This document shows positions 48,401-61,400 of a DNA stretch of 64,000 nt, piece after piece; the stretch's first letter is position 1; each line of letters starts with the position of its first letter. A model generated the notes under the pieces. That model saw nothing but the letters and a program-made list of their open reading frames with translations, had not been told where the DNA came from and made no database searches. Source of the DNA: Delphinus delphis (lineage: Eukaryota; Chordata; Mammalia; Artiodactyla; Delphinidae); contig NC_082695.1 in the NCBI RefSeq assembly GCF_949987515.2, positions 73,558,466-73,622,465 of the forward strand, in the 5' to 3' direction. The translations under genes and the position numbers were made by a program.

Positions 48401-51400
48401 TGTCCCCTGCATCGGCAGGCCGACTGTCAACCACTGTGCCACCAGGGAAGCCCTGGCGCCTCTGCTTCTGATTTTGTTTTTGTTTTGTTTTTACACTCCA
48501 TAATCCACAGAAATCTACACTGAATCCCTTATTACATATAAAAATTGCAGCCTAAAAGATCTCTGTAACCAAGTAGATACAACTTACATTATCAAGAAGA
48601 GAAAAATTAGATTGAAAACTATTGAGCATCTAGAAAATAAAATATTATGAACTAAAAATAATGCCTTTGAAAAATATTTAATGGTATGGAAGATAATCTT
48701 AGTATATTATTAAGGAAAACAATCAGGATACAAAACAATATGTATAATATAATAACTTTTTTGGAAAACATGTAGAGATAACTGTGTGTATATATGTAAT
48801 ATATATATATATTTATACATAAACATATATTTATAGAGACAGAGAGAGAGAGAGGTGCTATGTCTCTTTTGTAGAGAGAGATTGTCTATCTTGTTTTCCT
48901 TTGCAAACTCAAAACCTAGCACGGTGCCTGGAACTCAGAGTGTGTATTAGGTGTATACCACATCAATCACATATATATAAATGAATGATTAATAAAAGAC
49001 TATGAAAACATTCAAAAAAAATCTCTGGCATCCTCCCTCCTGATTAATCATTTTTTTCTCTCAATTTTCTTTCTCCTTGACCACTGTGGTATTCACTTCC
49101 TTCTTAAAACTCATCTGTTTCTGGTTCAGGGATGGTCCTTCCTGATGGGAATCCTTCTCTCTCCTGCCCTTTCTCTCTCTACCCGATCGCCTGTACCTTC
49201 CCACCTGTTCCTTTCCTCATTGTACATTTCTTGTAACAAATCACATTTTAGAGACAAGGTGTTGCCCACAGACGTCGTGTTGGGCTGGCAGTCCTGATGC
49301 CTGGGCTCTCATCCTGTTGAGGCCGATAGTCAGCTGTGCGGTTGGCTCTACCCAAGCCATGTCACTTTGCTGAACAAGTTTCCTCACCTATGAAGTGGAG
49401 AGGCTGTGTTTCCCAAAGTCTGAAAATCTACAGCCGCTTAAAACATGTTCTAATTCCTGCACCCACCAATCTGCTCCAGCCGGGGTTAAATGTTCAATCT
49501 GGTTGTCCAACACAGTGACTTTTAAGGGTTAACAATTGAGTAAATTGAGTAAACAATTGAGTAAATTATGTTAAGAGCAAAAGGAATGAATACCCCAAAT
49601 TCACCACTTCCTAACGGTTGTATGCACTTGACCATCGTCTGTACTCTTGAACTGAGTCTGTCTGGTGGAAATGTATTGCTGTGCTACCGCACATCATCCT
49701 TTAAGCTCAAGTTCAGGGATCAGGCTGGGAGCTTGAAGTCTGCTGTGGTAGAAGTGTATTCACCACACAAGTCAGCAGTCACTGTAGGTCAGGGCTTGAT
49801 GTTTTGTTGACTGTCTAGGCTTCAGAAGTTGATGGAGAAAATGTTGCAAATTAAAATAAAACTTAAACGTGTTATGTCTACAGCCTTTGCATTATAAATA
49901 GCACCCAAAAACTGTTATTCAGCAAAAACATTGCTCACATCATGGACACATGAGTGAAGTTCTGACATATATCTTTCTGGCTTCACATCCGTATTACTCA
50001 TTAAGGTGGACAAAAAATATCACCCAACATTTATGTGGGGATGACACTCACTGGTGTCATAGGTAAAATCATAGGTTGGCTACAGATATGAGAGTTTGGC
50101 AAAAATTAGTGAACGCATTCTGTGAGAATCAGTTGGCTATATATGGAATTTATAACAAGGAATATTATTGATTTAATTATTATTTGTAATCTGTGCGTGT
50201 TATGGGCTGAATTGCATTCCTCCCAAATTCATATGTTGAGGACTTAATCCCAGTACTTCAGAATGTGACTGTACTTGGAGACAGGGTCGTTAAGGAGATA
50301 ATTAATGTGAAATGAGGTCGTTGGGATGGGCCCTAATCTAATATGACAGGTGCTTTTATAAGAAGAGATTAGGACACAGACACACTCAGAGGGAAGGCCA
50401 AGTGAAGGTGCAGAGAAGGTGTCCATCTATAAGCCAAGGAGAGAGGCCTCAGCAGAAACCAACCCTGCCAACACCTTGATCTTGAACTTTTAGCCTCCAT
50501 GACTGTGAGGAAATATATTTCTGTTGTTTAAGCCACCCAGTCTGTGGTATTTTGTAATGGTAGCCTGAGCAAAGTAATACACTATGCTATACATTCTTTA
50601 TATCAGTATAATTTATGGTGTATGTGTGTGTGTATATATGTATATATATATTTTCCCCTCAATTTGGGGAGAGAGCAGATTATTAAACATTTATCTTCAC
50701 TGCCCGGCTCCACCCCACTGCTAGCAAAACCTATAGGAGCTGGACTTTTTTTTTTTTGGCTGCATTGGGTCTTCATTGCTGTGCACGGGCTTTCTCTAGT
50801 TGCAGCGAATGGGGGCTACTCTTCGTTGTGGTGCACGGGCTTCTCATTGTGGTGGCTTCTCTTGTTGCAGAGCACAGGCTCTAGGCATGTGGGCTTCAGT
50901 AGTTGTGGCATGTGGGCTCAGTAGTTGCGGCATGTGGGCTCAGTAGTTGCAGTGCAAGGGCTCTAGGGCACATGGGCTTCAGTAGTTGTGGTGCACGGGC
51001 TCAGTAGTTGTGGCACGCGGGCTTAGTTGCTCCGTGGCATGTGGGATCTTCCCCGACCAGGGCTCGAACCCATGTCCCCTGCATTGGCAGGCGGATTCTT
51101 TAGCACTGCGCCACCAGGGAAGTCCCTAGGAGCTGGACTTAAGAATCTGAATTTTAAGGAAGCTTCTTACCTGATTCTGATCATTGTGATGGTCAGCTGA
51201 AAATACGGATGTCAGTTTTACTGGTAATTACTGGTGAAAACATACGTCAGACAAGATTCCAAAAGTAGACAAAAAACCCACCCCCCTGTATTAATTTGCT
51301 AGGGCTGCTGTAACAAAGTACCACAGACTGAGGGGCTTAAACAAGGGAAATTTATTTTCTCACAGCTCTGGAGGCTGGAAGTTCAAGATCAGGATGCTGG

Positions 51401-54400
51401 TAGGGTTGGTTTCCTCTGTGACCTCTCTCCTTGGCTTGCAGATGGCCAATGACCACCTTCTCCCTGGTGTCTCTCTGTGTGTCCAAATATCCTTTTATAC
51501 AGACACCAGTCAGATTGGATCAGGGCCCACTCTAACAGCCTCATTTTAACCTAAAAACCCCTTTTCGGGACTTCCCTGGTGGTCCAGTGGGTAAGACTCC
51601 AAGCTCCCAATGCAGGGGGCCTGGGTTCAATCCCTGGTTGGGGAACTCGATCCCACATGCATGCCGCAGCTAAGAGTCCACATGCCACAACTAAGGAGTC
51701 CACATGCCACAACTAAGAAGACTGCATGTCACAACTAAAAAGATCCTGCATGCTGCAACTAAGATCCGGTGCAGCCAAAATAAATAAACAAATAAATAAA
51801 TAAATATTAACCTAATCACCTCCTTTTAAAGGCCCTATCTCCAAATGTAGTCACATTCTGAGGTAATGTGGGTTAGGGCTTCAACATATGAATATCGGGA
51901 TGTGGGGAGGTGGGTGTATCAGATCAGCCCATGCACCCTGTAAAAGCCCACTGTGGATTTCTAACCTCGAGAACTATACGATAAATAACATATGTTGTTT
52001 TAAGCCACAGAGTTACAACAATCAAAGTTACCTTTTTTTACAGCAGCCACAGGAAACCCATAGACTTGCAGGAAGCTCACTTTGACTAGTGTGGCCACAC
52101 ATCCCGGTGACCCCATTTCTTACAGTTTTTCCTACCCTTTTGTTCTATCTCCACTTTTGGTTCTCCACTTCCAACATCTACTTGTTTTCCTTGCTTTGTT
52201 TTTAATATTGGACTCCAGTATAAAATGGTGAATTTATTTAGTAAATATGTGATCCTTATTAAATATATGTGGAGGCAGGAGTATATCTATATATCCATAT
52301 ATCCTTTTCAGTTATTCTAATCTGGGAACTGACTGCCTTTGGCTTTATCATATGTGTTCTAGGATAATGATTTCATGTCTCTTGTCTGAATATCTTGTCT
52401 GGTTCCATCTTTTCTCTGGAGGAAGAGCACCTGGAAACTAAGAAGGGTGTATGCCCTTCTATGTTGGCAGTTGGTATAAATGTATATAATTTAAAAAGCA
52501 GATGACCAGACCACACAATAGAAAAACTATTGAAAGGGGGCTCTGAAGCCATGTTGTGTGTCTTTGGTCCCATCAGGCATCCGATCAGTTATTTCTTCAG
52601 GTCTTTCCATGGCCTACTGTGTTCTCCAATTTCCACCCTCCTGGCATCCTGTCTCTCCATGAACTTGTCACACCTTCCCCAAGCACATGGCTGCTGCTTC
52701 TGTCTAGGCTCGTAGCTTCCCCAACCGCACCTCACAAGCTAGTTAGTAGCATCCTTGGCTTGGATTAGAATCCCCACTCTGAGAGCGTTGCGGGTTGAAC
52801 TGTGTCCTCCAAAAAGATATGTTGAATCCCGAGCCCCTGGTACCATGGATTTGTGATCCTATTTGGAAATAGGCTCTTTCTAGATGTAATCAAGTTAAGA
52901 TGAGGTCATGCTGGATTTGGAAGAGTCCTAACCCAGTGACTGGTGTCCTTATGAGGGAACTACACACGCAGACACAGAGACACACAGGGAGAATTGATAC
53001 GTAATGACTGAGGCAGAGATTGAAGTGATGTGTCTAGAAGCCAAGGAACGCCAAGGACTGCCCGCGACCACCAGGAGCGCAGAGAGAGGAGTGGGCAGAC
53101 TCTCCTCCAGAAGGAACCAACCCCGCTGACCCCTTGATTTCAGACTTCTAGTCTCCAGAACTGTGGGACAAAAAATTTCTGTTGTTTCAAGCCACCCAGT
53201 TGGTGGAAATTTGTTAAGACAGCCCTAGGAAACAAATGCAGGGAGCTGTGGCCTCTCAAAACCACCATCCGGAAGAAAAAAGCATGTGTTTATTATCTGA
53301 GACAAAAATAAAAAAGCAAAACAAGCAGTCTCAGGTAGATCCTGGAATTCATTTTCCTTGCGATGTACCAGGCCCACCCATGGTCATTTCATCAAGTCCA
53401 AGCATACCCATTTGTAGCACTGTCTGCAGTGGAGGCCTTTCAGAGGGCATCTATTTATATGGAATTAAAACTTTGCTTAGCATATCGAGGGCCTGATGTT
53501 TTCACGTGATGTCTGCATTTTCCTGTACTTTGTTCCTGGGAAGGAGGCGGGTGGAGGGAGGCTTCTGGTTCCCAAGCAGCCTGCAGGGTTTTTCATTTCC
53601 TGTTTTCTCTAATCTCCTCACAGTCTTGAAATCTTCCCCAAGCAGCTACTTTTGCTATGAAACTTCCTTAACCCTTCAAGTCCCTTCTCCCTGGTCCTCA
53701 TGCCTCAGCCCACCCTGACGGCTGGGTTGCCGAACTTCCTACTCTGATCACTTACTCCCTTGGTCTCATCGTTTATCTCTTGAGGTGATTATTTCATGTC
53801 GCCTATCTGTGTGTCTCATCCTCTCCCCTGGAAGCCAAGGCCTGTGGTTACACTCCTGGCATAGGAGGTAATCCATAGATGGCACTCACTGGGCGAGCCA
53901 ATCACTGGCCCCAGCCCTGCCTTTGTTCTGTGGTCATCAGTGGAGGACTGACCATCTACATGAGTTGCGTTCTCAGAATGTCGCCTCTTTTCCCATCTGG
54001 CTGCCAGTCTAGAGGGCATTTTACTCAAGCCCAGCCTCTCCACGGGTGCTGGAGCTAGGGGAAGAAAAGATGCTGAAACCAAGAAAATCTCAGAATAGAG
54101 AAAGGGTGACACAAGGGGCTTCATTGAAATTTCTGGGTTAGCTGGATTTCAAATATCCATGTTGTGGTAGGCTGAAACATGGATCCCCAAAGATATCTCA
54201 TTCTAATCCCTGGGACCTGTGAATATTACCTTATATGGAAGCAAGAGCTATGCAGATATGTTTAAGTTAAAGATTTTGAGATGAGGAGTTTATCCTGGCT
54301 TACCCAGATGGGCCCTAAATGCAATCACATGTATCCTTAGAAGATGGAGGCAGAGGTGGAGGGAGATTTGACATACAGAGGAGAAGGTGACGTGACCACA

Positions 54401-57400
54401 GATGCAGAGATCGGAGCGATGCGGCCACAAGCCAAGGGATGCAGGCAGCCACCAGAAGCTGGAAGAGGCAAAGGACGGACTTTCCCCTGAAGCCTCCAGA
54501 GGGAGCACAGCCCTGCTCACACCTTGATTTTGACTCAGTGACACACCTTGATTTTGACTCAGTGCTACTGATTTTGGACTTCTGGCCTCCAAAACTGTGA
54601 GAGAGTAAATTTCTGTGCCACCAAGTTTGTGGTAATTTGTAATAGCAGTCACAGGAAACTAATACACATACTATTCTCGTTCTTGAAGTCCAAGATTAAT
54701 AGTTGGTCAGACGCGAGGGGGACTGCCAAGAGGTGTTTGTGAAGAGCCTGCTTCAGGAACCTGGATATCAAATTGACAGCACATTCCGATCCTTTATCCA
54801 CAAGGAGACCACTGACAACTGATGCTTAGCATTTAATGTGTATCCAACGCAGGGCAAGGACTGTTCAATTCTAGTTTTAAAAAATCTGCCGTGTAACACA
54901 GCCATCTGGTAGGTGCTTAATAAATATTTGCTGTCAATGCTGAAGATGATCGCTGCTTACAGGATTTGTTTGTGGCTCAGCATTCTAGAAGCTTCTGGTG
55001 CCTTCACCTTCCTGATGTAAGTACATCCGTATTTTAAAATTTAAGACCATTGACCAAGGCCTCTCTTTCTGTATGCACAGCATACAGAATAACCTCAGGT
55101 AGAAAACCCTAAATCCAATCCATTTACAAAGCAAAACACCAATTGGAAAGAGAACTAGCGTTTAATCTTCTCAAGTGAAGAATTAGGTGTCTCTCTACAT
55201 TTGTCCTTCAGGGATTTATCCAAGGGTCAAGAAAGGCTCTTATAGTTCCAGATCCTTAAACTTTAGGCTATCAAGTTTGGAATACTCAGTGATGGAGAAG
55301 GGAATTTGGAAATCATGCAGTCTATTTATAATAAGTACATCCAGTTTTGTTTCTGACACACAGAGGACCTTACAATACATTTGTGGAGCTGGATTTGGGG
55401 CATCTGCACTTAGTTTTTTCAAAATTTAATTCAGTTAACTCAGCAAATGTTTATTGACCTCCTGCTCTGAAATATCCACTGATGAAGACACAGCCCCTCC
55501 CTCACGGGGAGACAGGCCAACAGCTACAGGCCTTCTAGTCTGATACACTAAGCTGGAGTCTGGGCTGCTTCCTGGGCAGACCATCTTTCAGCCCAGACTC
55601 AAAGGATGATTCAGCATTTGCCAGGCAGACAGGAAGGAGGGACATTCCAGGCAGAAAGACAGACAAGTGCGGGCCTGGTGCGTTCTGTATAATGGAGCAG
55701 AGGAAATGGGCGTGGGTGTGGGACGATGAAACTACAGGCAGGTCTGGTCACGAAAGGCCTTTTAAACCGAGCTTGGAGTCTGGAATTAATCTGAAAGAGC
55801 ACAGCAGTCAAGGCTAGCGGCACATAGCATCTCCTGGGAACATTTCAAAAACAATTAATGCCCAGGCCTCACCCCTGACCAATTAAGTCATTCTTTGTGA
55901 GGGTGGAGCCTGGGCTTTAGTGTTTTTTAAAAATTGCCCCAGGTGATTCTCATGTCTGCCCAGGATTGAAAATCCCCTCTCTAGATAAGAGATCTGCAAA
56001 GGTTTCCTCTAAAGAACCAGATAGTAAATATTTTCAGTTTTGTGGGCCTTACAGCCTCTGTTGCAACTACTCAACCTTGCCTGTATTAGTAAAGCAGCAT
56101 TGACAATATGTAAACAAATGAGATGGCTGTATTCCAATAAAACTACTTACAAAAATAGCAGGGCCATAGTTTGCCAACTCCTACTCTAGAGGATGGAACG
56201 AGTATCTTTGAAGAATTTTTGAAAATATTGATTTAAAAATTCTGTTCATATTTTATTGTTTACACACTATATTTGTTAAATATGTGATTCTATTCTCATT
56301 GTAAAAGAATGGAAACAGGGCTTCCCTGGTGGCGCAGTGGTTGAGAGTCCGCCTGCCGATGCAGGGGACACAGGTTCGTGCCCCAGTCCGGGAAGATCCC
56401 ACATGCTGCGGGGCGGCTGGGCCCGTGAGCCATGGCCGCTGAGCCTGCGCGTCCGGAGCCTGTGCTCCACAAAGGGAGAGGCCACAACAGTGAGAGGCCT
56501 GCGTACCGCAAACAAACAAACAAAAAGAATGGAAACAATACAAAGCTCAAGTCTTTCTTGTTCACTCATTCAATTCTTAGTCCCCTTTCTGGATAACAGC
56601 TGTTTAGCAATAGGTGTGTATCCTTCTAGAACTTTCTCCATGCATTTTTGTTCATCTATATCTACCAGAAAGATATTGTTTTGTTTTGTAAAATTGAAAA
56701 ATGTATTTATTGTTCTTAATCTTTTTTTTTTTCCATGTTACAGTGTCTTGGAGCATTTCCCACAGCAGCAAATATAGATCTATCTCATTTTAGTTGTTGC
56801 CTATGAACATTTAACTTTTTCCTGCTGAACGATTTGAAACTACTGACATTAAACTGTTTTTGCCCCATAAAATGGATCTTTCATGTGGTTCAACCTAACA
56901 GTTTGTGTCCATTTTTCTGCTTTTACAAGCATTAATGCCACAAGCATCTGGCAGTTCTCTGCTCATATGTGTTTCCCTGGAGCAGATTCTGAGATGGTGA
57001 ATTGCTGGGCCACTGGGGATACGGTTAGAAAGGAACCTTCGGTTAAACCACAGACAACAACCCTGACAACCTTCAGCAAAAAGGGGAGTTTATCGGCAGA
57101 CGATGGGCAGCTCACAGAAGGGAGAGAAAGGCCTGCTAGGCTTGAAACTGGTCACTGGACCAGTGAGGTCCAAACAGCCTCCACAGTGGTGCACGTTCTA
57201 CAGCCTCTGAGGAAACCACCTGTGGATGAATGAAGCCCAAGCTTCTCTTCAGGCCTTGACTCACTCCACACTAGTCCTGGGACCTCATGTCACAGGGACA
57301 GGAGGGCAGCGCAGGAGTGGCCTCCAGGGCTCCCATCAGCTTCCATAATGAGAGGACACAGCACCTTGATATTTTTTCAAGACTCTATGCAGTTGGAAAG

Positions 57401-58397
57401 TGACAATTTTCTAAAAGAAAATTTAGTTGCTATTAGGAAGGAGATTAGCTCCCACGAGGCTGGATTGAGAGAACTATTTCTTCATATTCTTACCAACATT
57501 CAATTTTATCAACCTTCTAAATTTTTACCAATCACATGGCTAGAAAAACTTGGTGTCTAATTGTGGTTTCTTGGTGAGACTGAACAACTTTCTTATATTT
57601 ATTGGTCACTTGGATTTCCTTCTCCAAGAGTTGCCTGTTCATATCCTTAGCAGGTTTTAAATCAGTTTCTTTGACTTTTTAAAAATTACTGATTCGTATT
57701 TGTTTTGGGTTTTTCTTCTTTTGGCCACACCGCACAGCTTGTGGGATCTTAGTTTCCCGACCAGAGATCGAACCTGGGCCCACAGCAGTAAAAGTGCCAA
57801 GTCTTAAACACTGGACCGCTAGAGAAGTCCCCCCAAATTACTGATTTGTAAATCAACCATACTCCAATATAAATGCAAAAAAATAATGAAAAAAATAAAA
57901 ATTACTGATTTGTAAGGGTTTTTTATATGATCAGAATACAATTCTTTATCCGAGTTATTAATACAGTAAATATGACCTCTCCCTTAAGAGTTACGTTTTA
58001 ACTTTGTTCATGGTGCCTTGGAAGCGTTGTAAGGAGAGGAGGGATGTGGTCAATCTTGTGACTCAGGCAGTTTAGCTTAAAAGTTGAGCGCTGGCTACAA
58101 GTCACTGTGGATACCAGCTCTAAGGTTCTGGGTGTGGTCAGAGCCAAGGAGGGTCACATTCACGGGAGGGAAAAGGGGAAAGTAAGTTTCGCTCATCACA
58201 GCAATAACCTGGAATACTTGGAAGCATAAAAATGAGGCCAGTGATAACAGACACCCACTGGATGAGCCCAAGTGGCCAGAGCAGCAGAACTTGCCAGAAG
58301 AGGAGAGGGTTCATGGTGAAAGTCAGTTTACCCTGGGCAGCTCAGCAAGGACCATTTGCCCAATTATGGCCAGAAGGTTTTCAAAATAACATACTAC

Positions 58398-58430
<33 letters not shown>

Positions 58431-61400
58431 GCGGTACGCAGGCCTCTCACTGCTGCGGCCTCTTCCGCTGCGGAGCACAGGCTCCGGACGCGCAGGCTCA
58501 GCGGCCATGGCTCACGGGCCCAGCCGCTCCGCAGCATGTGGGATCCTCCCGGACCGGGGCACAAACCTGTGTCCCCTGCATCGGCAGGCAGACTCTCAAC
58601 CACTGCGCCACCAGGGAAGCCCAACATATCACTTTCTTAAAGAGCACTCATGTAAGCAACATGCAGTTCCCTCAACCTGATTTCTACATTACACCTTGGG
58701 AACCCAATTATTAGTAAAGACAGAGACAGAAAGGCAAGAGGAGCTGTATAATTTTCCCAGCTGTATTTGGGGTTTCCTCCCCACTCACTCTAAGGAAGAT
58801 CATTATCTTTAGCTATATATAAGAACCGACATACCAAACTGACAAACAAAAACAGGGTCTTTTTGTATATCTTAGAGGGCAAGAAGTTATGGGTTCCGAT
58901 TAAAATGGGTTTGAACACATAGCTCTGATCCTTATTAGCTGCTTTGAATACTCCGCTCTGATTCTTGCTAGCAATTAAAAAGAGGTAGATTTGTATTGCT
59001 GTGTATATTACTTATCATCTCTGTGCTTCGGTTTTCTTACTTGTTCTATCACTTAACAATGGTGTGACCCTGGGCGAGTGACTTGACCTCCCTATGCCTC
59101 AGAAATTAACATTGGTACGTGTGTGTACAGCTCTGTGTCATTTTAGCACATGTGTAGATTTGTGGAACTCATACCACAATCAAGACCATAACCATCCATC
59201 ACCACATCCCTCTTGTTCCTGCTTTATAGACGTATGCAGCCCCTTCCCCCCACAATCACTGACCCTTGGCAAACAGTTATAATTACAGTAAATTTGACTG
59301 TAACTTTGATTCCAAAACTAGAAAAGGAAAAAAAAATAGTGGTCTAAAGATTAGAAAGAAAGAAATAAGAAGGTAGAACTATTAAGAAAGTTCAGCAAAT
59401 TCTCCAGATACCAGAACAAATTACAAAAATCGACAGCATTTTTCCACACCAGCAACAGTCAGTTGGAAAATAAAATTGAAAATAAAACACTGAGGAAAAT
59501 AGCCAACTCTACACTACCTAGGAATTGTTTACGTAATCTGTCTTAAGATTATCAAGGAAAAATATAAAGTTATAAATAAGGACACAAAAGAAGATTTTAG
59601 TAAATTGCATGACATCCAATGATAGCTTGATACAACAATGATGTCAATTTCCCCCATATAACCTATAAATAAATTTGAAGCGATTTCAATCAGTATTCTA
59701 TTATTCTAGTATTCTAGTATTTGAGGAACTCAATAAACTTTTTCTGAGATTTTCTGCACTTTCTAAAAATTTTCTGAATATGAATTTTCTGAAAGTTTCT
59801 GGATACGAATTTTCTGAAATTTGAATGATTAACAGTCCACAAATATTAACTAGCTCAACTTTGAAAAGATGACTAAAGGCTAAATACTTAATATACCTCA
59901 AATCCGTAATAATAAAAACCATATGGTTCTGGTATTAGAATCAGACTGGCTTCGTAGGCATGTGACCTTTGCAGTCACACTGTGCCCCACACATAAGAGG
60001 GCCCCATGCTGCCTTTAGCGTGATTTGGTGTCATCATCTTGAAATGCTTAATTAATTTTTAAACAAGAGGTCCTGCATTTTCATTCTGTATTAGCCCTGC
60101 AAATTATGTAGTCAGTCTTGACTAGAACAAAGATTGTTCAAGACTAGAACAAAAATTACAGGCTCAAAAGAACAGATTTCTATCCAATAAGGAAACCAAT
60201 AGATAAAGAACTGACAGATAACTGACTGAGAGTAAGTATTTTCGATAACTCAGGTAGAATAGGACCAATATATAGAATGATAAGGAGCTCTTGCAAATCA
60301 AGAAAAGAAAATTCATTAAGAAGTGGGCAAAGGATACAAACAGGTACTTTACAAGAAGAGAAAATTTAAATGGCTTAGCTATTTTAAACAAAAATATCCT
60401 GACTTATTTGTAATTTGATAGACAAAAATCCAAACAATTGGATATCATTTTATATCCATTAACCACCAAAAATGGGAAAGCTGGACGATGCAAAGAAGAG
60501 ATAGGAGTCAGCATCCCTGGGGATGTAGATTGGGGCAGTCACTCTGGAGCACAATCCGGTGGGATTTACACAGTATCTGTGTGCCTTCTGATCCAGCAAG
60601 CCCACTCACAGGTGTGTATATCTGAGCTGAAGCCTCACGTAGGTTTATACAGGGATACGTATGAGGAGTTTGTCCCTGTGTGTTTTTGTGTGTTAGAGGC
60701 CATCTATGGGTCCATCACCCGGGGAATAGCTAAGTCTAAGATGATGATGAGTTATTATACAGAAATCAGAAGCTCTGGACTCGATGAGCACAGTAACACC
60801 AGCTCTGAGTTACATGTGTGGAAACAGGAGATCTGAAGCACAAGCCCATTCATATAAATTACAAATACATAAAATAAAAACACCTACAAATGAGACGATA
60901 TATATCAAACATGGGGGTGGGGGGTATTGGGGGAAGGGAAAGAGAAAGAGAGAGATGAAGAAAGAGGAAAGGAAATGAATTATTTAAAATGAAGGGGAAG
61001 AGGACATATACGAGCACAAACTAATAAAATAGGAGCTTTACAGGACCAGGGCTAGAGAGGCATTAACCGTGGAACTTGATGACTGCCCGCTTTTACTCCC
61101 AAGATTAAAAAACAAACAATCAAAAACCTCTCTCCAAAATAAGGTCCTACAAAATTGGATTAAAAAATTTTAAGACATGAGGATTTTCTCCTGGCTGTAT
61201 GGAGGAGAAAGAAAAGTTGCCAAATTTTAGTTACATCTTTTTTACTCCCCCAGCATTTATTTTTTAAAAGATTTCAAACTCTTCATTTTTTCAGCAACAG
61301 GTCATGTGTGAGAACATACATCATGGTTCTCCTCAGTGAAGAGATGGGCTGTGGGTGCAGAATGTGGGCCCAAGAGCGCCATCTGAATACTTGCCTCTTC

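Noticed and set aside
60438..60836. 132-codon frame
   Set aside because: Sequence reads as degraded L1 text; no independent protein signal.
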